Shown here piece after piece: positions 1-12,493 of a stretch of 64,000 nt of DNA. Position numbers and translations under genes: made by a program. The first letter of the stretch is position 1. Each line of letters begins with the position of its first letter. Below the pieces are notes generated by a model. It had not been told where the DNA came from. It saw nothing but the letters and a program-made list of their open reading frames with translations, and ran no database searches. Source of the stretch: Mallotus nudiflorus (lineage: Eukaryota; Streptophyta; Magnoliopsida; Malpighiales; Euphorbiaceae); contig CANTUR010000450.1 in NCBI GenBank assembly GCA_947683625.1, positions 124,001-188,000 on the forward strand, in the 5' to 3' direction.

Positions 1-1750
1 AACGCAAAACGTGAACTCGTCAAAATTTGTGCGCAAATGCTTTTAGACAAGATATCCAATGTTCCAATCGCAAATTCATAACACCAATCACATATTTTAG
101 CTTTCTAAACTCACAATAATTGACGTAATTGAATGCACATTTTGTGCACGTTTGCGCATGTTAGAACGCAAATTGTGAACTCATGTAAATTTGTGCATAA
201 TGGATTTAAACATGTTATCCATTGTTCCAATTGCATATTGAATGTCCCAAAATCATATTCCAACATTCCAAACTCATAAATAAAATTGATTTAATTGAAT
301 GCACAATTTGTGCAAATTTATGAATGTTTGAACCCAAAACCTAAACTCGTGCAAATTTATGCATAAATGGTTTTCAACCTGTTATACAAAGTACCAATTT
401 CATATTCATTATACTAAGTACGTATTCTACCATGCTAAACTTGTGAATATAACTGAAATAATTGAATGCACAATTTGTGCACATTTCCGCTTATTTGAAC
501 TCAAAGCTTGAACTAGTGCAAATTTGTGCACAAATGGTTTTCAACAAGTTATCCAATGTTCCAATTGAATATTCACCATACTAAGTACATATTCTACCAT
601 GTTAAACTCCTAACAACAATTGACCTAATTGAATGCATATTTTTGTGCACATTTGTGCATGTTAGAATGCAAACTGTGAACTCATACAATTTTGCGCATA
701 ATGGTTTTCAACATGTTATCCATTGTTCTAATTGCATATTGAATACCCTACAATCATATTCCAACATTCCAAACTCATAAATTAAATTAATTTAATTGAA
801 AGCACAATTTGTGCACATTTGTGAATGATTGGACCCAAAACCTGAACTCGTGCAAATTTTTGCACAAATGGTTTTCAATATATTAACTAATGTTCCAATT
901 GCATATTCAATATACTAAGTACATGTTATACCATGCTAAACTCCTGAATATAATTGACTTAATTGAATGCAATTTTTTTGCACGTTTGCATATGTTAGAG
1001 CGCAAATTGTGAACTCATGCAAATTTGCGCATAATCATTTTGAACATGTTATCCATTGTTCCAACTGCATATTGAATATTCAAAATCATATGCCAACATT
1101 CCAAATCCATAAATCAAATTGATTTAATTGAATGCACAATTTGTGTACATTTGCGAATGTTTGAACCCAAAACCTGAATTCGTACAAATTTATGCACAAA
1201 TGATTTACAACATGTAATACAAAGTACCAATTGCATATTTATAATACTAAGTATGCATTCGACCAAGAAAAACTTGAGAATAAAACTGAAATAATTGAAT
1301 GCAGAATTTGTGCACATTTGTGCCTGTTTGAACACAAAACTTAAACTCGCTAAAATTTATGCACAAATAGTTTTCAACATGTTATCCAATGTTCCTATTG
1401 CATATTCACCATGCTAAGTACATATTCTACCATGCCAAACTACTGAATATAATTGACATATTTGAATGCACAGTTTGTGCACATTTGCGTATGTTAGAAC
1501 ACAAATTGTGAACTCATGCAAATTTGAGCAAAATGGTTTTCAACATGTTATCTATTATTCCAAATGCATATTGAATATTCAAAATCATATTCCAGCATTC
1601 CAAATTAATAAATAAAATTGATTTAATTGAATGCATAATTTGTGCATATTTACAAATGTTTGAACCCAAAACCTAAACTCGTGCAAATTTTTGCACAAAT
1701 GGTTTTCAACATGTTATACAAAGTACCAATTGCATATTCATAATACTAAG
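1..1750 (+). repeat. Centromere-type satellite array, forward orientation
   Basis: Tandem monomers of about 167 bp. Three monomer types recur: type I (contains ATCCAATGTTCCAATTG, CACCATACTAAGTAC and AAACTCCTGAATATAATTGA), type II (contains GTTAGAACGCAAATTGTGAA and CATTCCAAACTCATAAATC) and type III (contains GTTTGAACCCAAAACCTGAA and AAAGTACCAATTG). Their usual order gives a higher-order unit near 500 bp. Monomers differ by roughly 5-15% by eye. The array is cut at 1750 inside a type III monomer by LTR-derived sequence. Length and association with CRM-type elements fit a centromeric satellite; the function is inferred. Confidence 0.93.
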
Positions 1751-1902
1751 TGATACGATCCTCAAAAGGGTAAATTTGTGAAGTCAACACATTGAAAAGT
1801 CAAATTGACAACTCATGACAACTAAACAAATAACTAATGACAACTAAGCTTTGAAGCATGCCATGTCACATGTCAAGTTGGATGTTGACCATTGAATACC
1901 AA
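1751..1902. mobile_element. Rearranged LTR A fragments with inverted terminal piece
   Basis: Positions 1751-1794 are the first ~45 bp of LTR A in plus orientation and form an inverted repeat with 2680-2724 (one mismatch seen). Positions 1795-1892 are an internal piece of the same LTR in the opposite orientation, nearly identical to 2425-2522. Positions 1893-1902 read, on the minus strand, like a degenerate primer-binding site (TTTGGTATT) directly after the LTR end at 1903. This looks like a deletion and inversion product of an LTR A element, not an intact end. Confidence 0.75.
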
Positions 1903-2724
1903 ATGATACGAACGTGGTTAACTTGTACCAAACCCGTATTCAATCTTAATAACCTTGCCAAGGATCGTTCATAAATCAAGCAAGAAAAAAACTCTAATCC
2001 CCAACCAAACCCTTAAATAATCTGTACTTAAGAACCTTAATTATAAAGAATTAAAGGTTGTTTAATATAAACCAAAGATTAACAAAGTCAATTTTAAGTC
2101 TAAATTAAACTAGGTTTGAATATACCAAGCCTTCACTTGATAAATTCACAAAAGTTCTTTTAAGAACAAAAGAGAAGGACTTTAACCTCACAAGAATTGA
2201 AACTTAATTGATAAAACTCATTCTTAATTCGTACTACATTGATATGGCCTTTATATAGGCATGTAAACATCCTAATCCTTGAAGGAATAGGTTTTCTTAC
2301 TTATTCCTAAAGACTATAAAGGAAAATCCTTTATTAAATAGGATCCCTTTAAAAATATAACAACTAATGACAACTAAGCTTTGAAAAGTCAAATAGACAA
2401 CTCATGACAACTAAGCATTGAAAATTCAAATTGACAACTCATGACAACTAAACAAATAACTAATGACAACTAAGCTTTGAAGCATGCCATGTCACATGTC
2501 AAGTTGGACGTTGACCATTGACTTTGACTTATTGACTTTGAATTTAACTTTGACTTCTTGACTTTGATTTGGAATATCCTTGAATCTTCTCACATCTTGT
2601 AGAATCTTCTTGAATCTTCCTTATTGACTCCAAAATTGAAAATAACCCAAAAATTCATCCAAGCTTTGCACTTGACTTATCAATGTGTTGACTTCAGAAA
2701 TTTACCCTTTTGAGGATCGTATCA
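1903..2724 (-). mobile_element. LTR of family A, truncated element
   Basis: On the minus strand it runs from TGATACGATCC (at 2724) to TTCGTATCA (at 1903), with short inverted ends. It matches the solo LTR at 49311-50123 along its length. A primer-site-like sequence follows at 1893-1902, so it was the 5' LTR of a minus-strand element whose body is lost. It interrupts the gag reading frame of the neighbouring gag-only element. A TATATAAA motif (sense strand, about 2250-2257) is a likely core promoter. The internal part is rich in repeated TTGACTT and GACAACTCATG words. Confidence 0.85.
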
Positions 2725-3511
2725 CATAAGATGCACTCTTAACAACTTCTTGAGTAGTTAATCCTTGTACAACTTCACTACATTGCTCAAAACTTTGCAA
2801 ACACTCCTTATTATCTTCAATGACTTCAACAAAATCACTATTCTTGGATTCACACTCTATTTTGATCTCCTCACACACAACTACTTCTTTTTCATGCTTG
2901 TCTTCACGAATAATGCTCTCCTCCACTTTATTAGCTTGATCACATAATTGATCCTCATGCTTCTTCTCATGATCACTTAACACCACTTCAGCATTAGCAC
3001 CACTTTGATTATCAACCTTATTACTCCAACTCTCTCTATCTAAAGCAAGTGAAATTAAATAATTCAAAGACAAATTAAGTTGCAATTGTACCACAAGCAT
3101 AAGATCTTGTCTAATTTCACTCTTAAGCCCATTTATAAATCTTGTAATTTTTTGTCCTTCAGATTCACCTAAATCACTTGCAATTACAAAAAACTTAAAC
3201 TTTTTAGCGTAATCATCAACAGTTAACACATCACCTTGTTTAAGTCTTTCTAATTTAAGATAAAATTTATTCCTAACATCATGAGGAATGAAATATCTAG
3301 ACATTAACCTTTTCATTAACTCCTAATTTCTAACCTCATTTACCATCAAATCTTCTCACCATATGGCAGTATGACCCACAAATTTATTGGAAGCAAGTTT
3401 GCACTTTTTAAAATCACTTATCTAAAGAGAATCAAATATCTCCTCCATTTGTCGCACCCATTTCAAGTAAACAAAAGGATCATCCCCACTAAGAAAATAA
3501 GGCATGTCCAT
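2702..3511 (-). pseudogene. Gag pseudogene of a gag-only retroelement
   Basis: Translation from the ATG at 3511 begins MDMPYFLSGDDPFVYLKW, which is the N-terminal part of a Ty3/gypsy Gag. The first 65 codons carry three in-frame stops, one of them a TGG-to-TGA change at the conserved WW pair. After these, a 204-codon open stretch (2702-3316) starts MKRLMSRYFIP and holds the Gag core motif (LKQGDVLTVDDYAKKF, then FINGLKSEI) and an acidic, lysine-rich tail without zinc knuckle. The last codons run into LTR A, which was inserted here and ended the gene. The same divergent Gag type occurs at 35350-36496. It is not functional now. Confidence 0.8.
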
Positions 3512-3720
3512 GCTAAAAAAAATTAGTTTTGAAAAGATACAAAAAAATCCTCACAAAGCACTCCCTTACGTGTTTACACTCAAGGATGTGAATGCTCTCA
3601 TGTTTCACTCAAAAAAATTTTTTTAATATATGAAGAAATGTGAAGAAGAAAAGAATAGATAATACATAAAAATTAAAGGATATGTAACCAAACCTTAAAG
3701 TTTGGCTTTGATACCAAACT
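3512..3720 (-). other. Leader and primer-binding site of the gag-only element
   Basis: The minus strand reads LTR end (3721), then TTTGGTATCAAAGCC, complementary to the 3' end of initiator tRNA-Met. An AT-rich leader with a double motif follows: AAACATGAGAG (3595-3611) and AAACACGTAAGGGAGTG (3559-3582). The same pair lies upstream of gag in all the other elements of this window. Confidence 0.75.
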
Positions 3721-4496
3721 GATATGAACCCTACCTATAATAGAGATAGAACGCGCATCCAACTTTGAAATCTTGCCTAAGGATCATCAGGGATAGGTTG
3801 TGTTGATGGAGCTAAACCCCTTACTTATTAAAGTGAAGCAAGATACTTAGCTATTATAAGATGAACAATCACACAATTCTAAGTCTAACTTAGTAATTGT
3901 AATGAAAGGTAGAAGTGAAATAATTCATGTAAACTTGCAAAGTTTCAAAAGAACAAAGTTAAGGAAAAACCTCACTTAATTTATTAAAATTGTCAAAAAT
4001 AAATTCTTAAATTCATCCATAATATATGTAGCCTTTATGTAGGCATGTAAACAACCTAACCCTTAAAGGAAAAGGTTTTCTTCCTTATTCCCAAAGATGC
4101 CTATATAGGAAATCCTTAATTAAGGAGATTTCCTTCAAAATAGGACAACTAATGATAACTCATATTTGAAAAGTCAAAATTAGCAACTCATTACAATTCA
4201 TGACAACTAAGCAAAATGACAACTCATGAAAACTAAGCATTGAAGCATGCCATGCCATATATTGACCATTGACTTATTGACTTATTGACTATTTGACTTT
4301 GACTTTGACTTGGAATATTCTTGAATCTTCTCACATCTTCTAGAATCTTCCTTATTGACTCAAAAATAGGAAAATAACTGAAAATTTGTCCATATCATGC
4401 TAATTAATTTCAAAATAGGAAATTAAGCTAATTAGCTTGAATTCTTTATATTTAACTCCATTCTTTCACTTTTAATCCCTTTAAGGGTTCATATTA
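3721..4496 (-). mobile_element. LTR of family B, 5' LTR of the gag-only element
   Basis: On the minus strand it starts TAATATGAACCC (expected TGATATGAACCC) at 4496 and ends GGGTTCATATCA at 3721. The U5 part (GATGCGCGTTCTATCTC) is shared with the LTRs at 5518, 12494, 15193, 16857 and 30246. It is followed by a primer site, so it is a 5' LTR. Upstream it breaks the gag of another element (4497-4951). Confidence 0.8.
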
Positions 4497-4951
4497 CTTT
4501 CTCCATATCTGCATCTTTCCTTGCAAAATTGATCCTACCAAACAATTGCATAATCACTAAACTCAATAGTGGCAAGTTTTACCTTTTTCTCCTCCGAATA
4601 ATTGTGACATTCGAATATGAGTTCCACTTTCATCTCCCATTCAAGGCACACATCTGGATCATTTCTTCCTTGGAATGAAGGAATCTTCATTTTGATGCTT
4701 CCAAGGTTGCGATCAACATCACCATTAGGACGTCCTATCCTAGCTTATCTCCTAGGATTGATTTGTTGTCCCACTAAGGTGACTTGATCATCATCCAAAT
4801 CATCCTCTCCTTGTAATTGGTTAAGGATGCCATCATGCCTCTCCAATTTCTCATTGACTCCCGCCATCAGGTTAAACATTCTTTCGAATTGTTGTTGCAT
4901 AGCTTGAATCACATGATCATTTGTAGAAGAAGAACTTGTGTCTTTTGACAT
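4497..4951 (-). pseudogene. Gag N-terminal fragment, element C type
   Basis: Starts at the ATG at 4951 (MSKDTSSSSTNDHVIQAM) and matches the gag start of element C (22280). It includes the QQQFERMFNLM predicted helix, a stop after QINPRR, and then the Gag core region (NLGSIKMKIPSFQGRNDP, EEKKVKL, YAIVW followed by a stop). The gene is cut at 4497 by LTR B, so the C-terminal half and all of pol are absent. An internal segment present in C, in front of GEDDLDDDQ, is missing here. Confidence 0.8.
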
Positions 4952-5517
4952 GATTGTAAAACCTAAAATTTTAACAAAAGAAAATAGAAAGAAATAATCT
5001 CACAACACTCCCTCGCGTGTTTCACTCAAAATTAATGTATACCACTCGTGTTTACACTCAATTTTGGCTTTTTCTCTAATGATCTCACACTCTTGCCTTT
5101 TGATTTCTTAGATGAACTAAGTTTCTCAATCAAACAAAATTCAAGAATGTAGTAATCAATCATAAAAATAAATGGTAGGCTAACAAGAAAATAATAAGGT
5201 AGGCTTAAAGAAATGAACAATTTATAACAAATAGGCTAATAGAAATGAAAAAAAAAACAAAGATAGATCATTAAAGAACACAAGGAGACATAATTATAAA
5301 GATTGATCTCAATGGAATATGAAGAGTCAATTTTTTTCTTTTAATGTAAACTGATGTCTAACACAAGAATATCAAAGATAACATTTTTTTTATAGACGAA
5401 TTTCTTTTTTTTTTTGATATATGCACGAATTGAAAGGTATCACAAAAATCTTAAAGATAACAAATTTTTTTTTGATATTTGCAAACAAAATCTTGAGATA
5501 AGAAGAATAAAGATTGA
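4952..5517 (-). other. Leader of a truncated C-type element
   Basis: Non-coding, A-rich sequence nearly identical to 22281-22840 of element C. It contains the double leader motif at 5042-5060 and 5006-5028. An LTR of family B joins directly at 5518 with no primer site between them, so that LTR was inserted into this leader and is not its own LTR. Confidence 0.7.
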
Positions 5518-5791
5518 TACGAACCCTACCTATAACAGAGATAGAACGCGCATCCAATTTTGAAATCGTTGCCCAAGATCGTCAAGATGAGGTTGTGAAG
5601 ATGGAGCTAAACCCCTTGCTTATTAATTTAAAGCAAGATACTTAGCTATTAAAAGATGAACAATCACACAATTCTAAGTCTAACCTAGCAATTGTAATGA
5701 AAGGTAGATGTGAAACAATTCAAGTAAACTTGCAAAGTTTCAAAAGAACAAAGTTAAGGAAAAACATCACTTAATTGATTAAAATTTTCAA
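5518..5791 (-). mobile_element. Partial LTR of family B
   Basis: The minus-strand end TTCGTATCA lies at 5518. The LTR stops at about 5791, where the sequence switches to reverse-oriented satellite. Only the U5-side ~270 bp remain. Confidence 0.8.
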
Positions 5792-8662
5792 ATTGTGCAT
5801 TCAAATATGTCATTTATATTAAGGGGTTTAGCATGATAGAATATATACTTAGTATGGTGAATATGCAACTGGAACATTAGATAACATATTGAAAACCATT
5901 TGTGCACAAATTTGCACGAGTTCAAGTTTTACGTTTAAACAAATGCAAATGTGCACAAATTGTGCATTCAATTATTTTAGTTATATTCACAAGCTTAGAA
6001 TGGTAGAATATGTACTCAGTATTATGGATATGCAATTGGTACTTTGCATAACATGCTGAAAACCATTTGTGTATAAATTTGCACGAGTTCAGGTTTTGGG
6101 TTCAAACATTCGCAAATGTGCACAAATTGTGCATTTAATTAAATCAATTTGAATTATGAGTTTGGAATGCTGGAATATGATTTTGAATATTCAATATGCA
6201 ATTGGAATAATTTGTAACATGTTCAAAACTATTATTCATAAATTTGCATGAGTTCATAATTTGTGTTCTAACATGCATAAACGTGTACAAAAAGTGTATT
6301 CAATTAAGTCAGTTATATTCAGGAATTTATGTATAACATGCTGATATCCATTTGAGCATAAATTTGCACGAGATCAAGTTTTAGGTTCAAACAATCGCAA
6401 ATGTGCACAAATTATGCATTCGATTAAATCAATTTGAATTATGATTTTGGAATGCTGGAATATGATTTTGAATATTCAATATGCAATTGAAACAACAGAT
6501 AACATGTTCAAACCATTATGTGCAAATTTGCATGAGTTCATAATTTACATTCTAACATGCGCAGACATGCACAAATTGTGCAATCAATTATGTTATTTAT
6601 ATTAAGGAGTTTAGAATGATAGAATATGTACTTAGTATGGCGTATATGCAATTGGGAAAATGGATAACATGTTGAAAACCATTTGTGCTTAAATTTGCAC
6701 GAGTTCAAGTTTTGCGTTCAAATAAGCACAAATGTGCACAAATTGTGCATTCAATTATTTCAGTTACATTCACAAGTTTAGCATGGTAGAATACGTACTT
6801 AGTATTATGGATATGCAATTGGTACTTTGTATAAGATGCTGAAAACCATTTATGCATTAATTTGCACAAGTTCAGGTTTTGGGTTCAAACATTCAAAAAT
6901 ATGGAAAAATTTTCCATTCAAATAAAACAATTTTATTTACAAGTTTGGAATGTTGGAATATGATTTTAGGATATTCAATATGCAATTGGAACAATGGATA
7001 ACATGTTCAAAACCATTATGCACAAATTTGTAGGAGTTCATAATTTACGCTCAAACATGCACAAACGTGCACAAAATGTGCATTCAATTAAGTCAATTAT
7101 ATTTAGGAGTTTAGCATGGTAGAATACATACTTATTATGGTGAATATTCAATTTAAACATTGGATAAAATGTTGAAAACCATTTGTGCACAAATTTGCGC
7201 GAGTTCAAGTTTTTCGTTCAAACAAGCGCAAATGTGCATTCAATTATTTTAGTTATATTAAAAAGCTTAGCATGGTAGAATATGTTCTTAGTATTATAAA
7301 TATGCAATTGGTACTTTAGATAACATGTTGAAAACCATTTGTGCATAAATTTGCTCGAGTTTAGGATTTGGGTTCAAACATTCGTAACTGAGCACAAATT
7401 TTGTATTCAATTAAATCAATTTGATTTATGAGTTTGGAATGTTGGAATATGATTTTTTCATATTCAATATGCAATTCAAACAATGGATAACATGTTCAAA
7501 ACCATTATTCATAAATTTGCATGAGTTCATAATTTGCATTCTAACATGCGCAAACGTGAACAAATTGTGCATTCAATTATGTCAATTATAAAAGGAGTTT
7601 AGTATGATAGAATATGTACTTATTATGGTGAACATGCAATTAGAACATTGGATAACATGTTGAAAACCATTTGTGCACAAATTTGCACAAGTTCAAGTTT
7701 TGCATTCAAATAAGTGCAAATGTGCACAAATTGTGCATTCAATTATTTTAGTTATATTCACATGTTTAGCATGGTAGAATACATACTTAATATTATGGAT
7801 ATGCAATCGGTACTTTGTATAATATGCTGAAAACCATTTGTGCATAAATTTGCATGAGTTCAGGCTTTGGGATCAAACATTCGCAAATATGCACAAATTG
7901 TGCATTCAATTAAATCAATTTCATTTATGAGTTTTGAATGTTGGACTATGATTTTGAATATTCAATATGCAATTGGAACAATGGATAACATGTTTAAAAC
8001 TACTATGCGCAAATTTGCATTAGTTCACAATTTGCGTTCTAACATACGCAATTGTGCACAAAATGTGCATTCAATTAAGTCAATTATATTTAGGAGTTTA
8101 GCATGATAGAGTATGCACTTAGTATGGTGAATATTCAATTGGAACATTGGATAACATTTTGAAAACCATTTGTGCACAAATTTGCACGAGTTCAAGTTTT
8201 GTGTTCAAACAAGCACAAATGTGCACAAATTGTGCATTTAATTAATTCAGTAATATTTATAAATTTGGCATGGTAGAATATGCACTTAGTATTATGAATA
8301 TGCAATTGGTACTTTGTATAAAATGTTGAATACCATTTGTGCATAAATTTGCACGAGTTTAGGTTTTGGGTTCAAACATTCGCAAATGTGCATAAATTGT
8401 GCATTCAGTTAAATCAATTTCATTTATAAGTTTGGAATGCTGAAATATGATTTTGAATATTCAATATGCAATTGGAAAAATGGATAGCATGTTCAAAACC
8501 ATTATGTGCAAATTTGCATGAGTTCATAATTTGCATTCTAACATGCGCAAACGTGCAAAAAATTTGCATTCAATTAAGTCAATTATATTCAGGAGTTTAT
8601 GTATAACATGATGAAAACCATTTGTGCATAAATTTTCACAACTTCAAGTTTTGGGTTCAAAC
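5792..8662 (-). repeat. Satellite array, reverse orientation
   Basis: About 17 monomers of the 167-bp satellite, reverse complement relative to 1-1750. Two places (about 6330 and 8595) carry the same internal deletion, joining AGGAGTTTA or AGGAATTTA of a type I monomer directly to TGTATAACATG of a type III monomer. The short reading frames here are satellite sequence. Confidence 0.93.
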
Positions 8663-10206
8663 TGTTAGGATTCGTGATACAAAAGCAGCGAAAAAATTAA
8701 AATTTTATCACGTATCCAAGCCTGGATCCATGTAATTTGACTACTTGATTAAAGCTAGGATTTCAAGAATCTCACCAAAATGTAGAAGAGGCAAGATTTT
8801 CTGGAAGGATGAGGGGAGGTTCACACCGGTGACACTTTACCTCGAGCTTTTTGGCTTGGTTGTTCGGATCAAGATGTCTCCAAAAGGATGCATCCTCTAT
8901 AGGTATCCACACGAACAGCCCTTCACAAAATGAATTGGAGTGTGTGTGCTAGCAACCTCCTTGATTGTCTCACAAATCAAGAACAAAAGAAAAACTTTGT
9001 CTTTGTTTTCTGAGGAGAAAGTAAATAAATTTTGAGGCAGAAAACAAATGTATGAAACCCTAAAGAATATAACATATTTATAGTCTCCAAATTAGGGTTT
9101 CACCTACCAATGACCTTTTGGTAATTTCTATTTATTTTATTCTAATTTTGTTTAAAAACAAATTATAAATAATATCTTATTTATTTATTTAAAATAACAT
9201 TTATCTTAAATAAATAAACAAATAAATAAATAAATAAAACACTTTAATTATTTATTTCCACATAGTTTATTTTGGGCTTATTAAACCCATATTCGTTTTG
9301 GGCTTGTTCTAAGTGTGTGACCCTGTAGGTTCACATAACATTGGTAGTGGGCCTAAATATCTATTTAGGCCTACAAGTCATAATTGGCCTCTAGCAAGAC
9401 ATTATAACTACCCAAGTCATGTGAAGTCAATAATCCAACATAACCTAATTACAATGAATTTTATTGTCCCTTTATCACATGATATCTTAATTGAACATAA
9501 GGCATAGAATGTCATCCTTATATAGTTCAATATTATGACTTGATTCCAAGTAGACTGAAAATGATAACTCTTTATGAATTCATTTCAGCATGGCCATGCA
9601 ATTTTCTTCAATCTATCTCATTAAGGGGCCCATAGATATCTTTCTCATATTAATGAGGGATAAGTTCCTTCTGAATCACTCATATTCCTCATATAACTAA
9701 TTTCATATCCAACAACATTCCAATTTAATCATCCGGTTAAAAATAATGTTAGAATGTGTTAAAACATAAAATAGCTATGTAGAAATCCATGATGATTTTA
9801 AGGTCAAAGGACCGAAATAAAATTACTGTAATGAGAAATACTTATGACAATAATCTATGTAGTATTCTCATAGTGGGTCAATCCAGTACATGATCTCTCA
9901 TCATGTACCTATGATTTGACTTAATATCTCATATTCATTATTAGTAAAACATAACCATCAGTCAACATCATACTAGCCTTAATACTTTAATATTTATATA
10001 ATGAATAAATGGCTAGGGATAATTAGAATAGAACTCTTATATTAATCTAAGGGTTTTACTATCAAGTCACATACTTGATGGCCTTAGTAAGAATTAACCA
10101 TTCATATAATTATCATAAAATCAAATGATAATGAAATACCTCTTTATTAATAAAATAAGAAAGTCAATGCATAATCAAATGATTGACCTAGTGCATACCA
10201 CTAACA
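8663..10206 (+). mobile_element. Solo LTR, probable Ty1/Copia
   Basis: A 1544-bp unit with TGTTAG...CTAACA ends, flanked by the 5-bp target duplication CAAAC (8658-8662 and 10207-10211). Removing it and one copy of CAAAC restores a normal satellite monomer. The ends, the length and the start TGTTAGGATTCGTGATAC resemble Copia LTRs, and it is unlike the Gypsy LTRs in this window. It contains an A/T-only stretch with repeated AAAT (about 9215-9240). A 62-codon open stretch at 8745-8933 resembles no protein I recognise. No internal domain is present. The strand is a guess. Confidence 0.85.
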
Positions 10207-10636
10207 CAAACATTCGCAAATGTGCACACAATGTGCATTCAATTAAATCAATTTGATTTATGAGTTTGGAATGTTGGAATATGATTTTAGGATATTCAAT
10301 ATGCAATTTGAACAACGAATAACATGTTCAAAACCATTATGCGCAAATTTGTATGAGTTTACAATTTGTGTTCTAACATGCACAAATTGTGCATTCAATT
10401 AAGTCAGTTATATTAACGTATTTAGCATGATAGAATATGTACTTAGTTTGGTTAATATGCAATTGGAACATTGGAGAATGTGTTAAAAATCATTTGTGCA
10501 CAAATTTGCACGAGTTTAGGTTTTGCGTTAAAAAAAGTGCAAATGTGCACAAATTGTGCATTAAATTATTTCAGTTATACTCACCAATTTAGCATGGTAG
10601 AATACGTACTTAGTATTATGAATATGCAATTGGTAC
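10207..10636 (-). repeat. Satellite array segment, reverse orientation
   Basis: Between two and three monomers. It ends in a type III monomer at GCAATTGGTAC, where a retroelement fragment begins. Confidence 0.9.
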
Positions 10637-10903
10637 TAATGTGAATCCAAGTTCAAAGCCTAAAGAGATCCAAGATCCATTAATAGTACAAGAAGGCCCA
10701 ATCACAAGGTCCAAATCCAAGAAGCTTCAAGAAGCCATATTGGGTTTAATTAGGGACATTTAGAAAGCCCAAGAATAATATTTTACTTGTTTTTGTGTTA
10801 ATAACAATTAAGGTTACATGTAGCCACCATATACAAGTTAATGGGGTAATTAATATCAAGTAATGGCTATTAATATGGGTAGTGGTTATTAAGAGCCACC
10901 ATC
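10637..10903 (+). mobile_element. Fragment of LTR C with the pol C-terminal codons
   Basis: Plus-strand sequence that matches the U3 side of LTR C (compare 17532-17799 on the minus strand). It encodes the polyprotein tail EGPITRSKSKKLQEAILG and then a stop. It contains one unit of the 72-bp repeat of that LTR and breaks at the start of the second. GGTAC stands on both sides (10632-10636 and 10904-10908), but the flanking satellite monomers are of different types, so this is probably microhomology at a breakpoint and not a target duplication. Confidence 0.8.
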
Positions 10904-12493
10904 GGTACAATGGATAACATGTTCAAAACCATTGTGTGCAAAATTTACATGAGCTCACAATTTATGTTCTAACATGCGCAAACATGCACAAATTCTGAAT
11001 TCAATTATGTCAATTATATTCAGGAGTTTTGAATGGTAGAATATGTACTTAGTATGGTGAATATGCAACTGGAACATTGGATAACATGTTGAAAACCATT
11101 TGCACACAAATTTGCATGAGCTCAAGTTTTGCATTCAAACAAGCGCAAATGTGCACAAATTGTGCATTCAATTATTTTCATTATATTCACAAGTTTAGCA
11201 TGGTAGAATATGTACTTAGTATTATGAATATGCAATTTGTACTTTGGATAACATATTGAAAACCATTTATGAATAAATTTGTAGGAGTTTATGTTTTGGT
11301 CCCAAGCATTCGTAAATGTGCACAAATTGTTTATTCATTTAAATCAATATTATTTATGAGTATGGAATGTTGGAATATGATTTTAGAATATTCAATATGT
11401 AATTTTAACAATGGGTAACTTGTTCAAAATCATTATGCGCAAATTTGCATGAGTTCACAATTTGCATTATAACATGCGCAAATGTGCATAAATTGTTCAT
11501 TCAATTATGTCAATTATATTATGAAGTTTAGAAAGGTAGAATATGTACTTATAATGGTGAAAATGCAATTGGAACATTGGATAACATGTTGAAAACCATT
11601 TGTGCACAAATTTGCACAAGTTCAAGTTTTGCATTCAAACAATCGCAAATGTGCACAAATTGTGCATTCAATTATTTTGGTTATATTAAAAAGTTTAGCA
11701 TGGTAGAATATGTACTTACTATTATGAATATGCAATTGGTACTTTGGATAACATGTTGAAAACCATTTGTGCCTAAATTTGCACAAGTTAAGGTTTTGTG
11801 TTCAAACAAGTGCAAATGTGCATAAATTGTGCATTCAATTATTTCAGTTATATTCACAAGTTTATCATGGTAGAATATGTACTTAGTATTATGAATATGC
11901 AATTGGTACTTTGGATAACATGTTGAAAACCATTTGTGCGTAAATTTGCACGAGTTCTGGTTTTGGTTTCAAACATTCACAAATGTGCAGAAATTATGCA
12001 TTCAATTAAATCAATTTGATTTATGAGTTTGGAATGTTGGAATATGATTTTAGGATACTCAATATGCAATTTTTGCAATGGATAGCATGTTGAAAACTAT
12101 TATGCGTAAATTTGGTTGAGTTCATAATTTGCATTCTAACATGCACAAACGTGCACAAACTGTGCATTCAATTATGTCAATTATATTAAGGAGTTTAGCA
12201 TCATAGAATATGTACTTAGTATGGTGAAAATACAATTGTAACATTGGATAACATGTTGAAAACCATTTGTGCACAAATTTGCATGAGTTCAAGTTTTGCT
12301 TTCAAATAAGCGTAAATGTGCACAATTGTGCATTCAATTATTTCAGTTATATTCACAAGTTTAGCATGGTAGAATATGTACTTAGTATTATGAATATGCA
12401 ATTGGTACTTTGTATAACATGTTGAAAACCATTTGTGCATAAATTTGTACGAGTTCAGGTTTTGGGTTCAAAGATTCGCAAATGTGCACAAAT
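10904..12493 (-). repeat. Satellite array, left copy of an inverted duplication
   Basis: Reverse-oriented monomers with a clear ~500-bp period: the same stretch recurs at 11077 and 11577. Private variants, such as the CAAATTCTGAATTCAATTA word near 10991, recur in inverted orientation near 32145, so the segment is one arm of a duplication with coordinates summing to about 43,110. Confidence 0.9.

Noticed and set aside
8745..8933. 62-codon open frame in the solo LTR
   Set aside because: No recognisable domain, it lies within a repeat, and its length is expected by chance.
9313..9507. 64-codon open frame in the solo LTR
   Set aside because: Same reasons: inside the LTR, no motif, no sign of a gene.
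10632..10908. GGTAC on both sides of the LTR C fragment as a target-site duplication
   Set aside because: The fragment lacks LTR ends, and the satellite monomers on the two sides are of different types (III and II), so no single insertion site is restored when it is removed.
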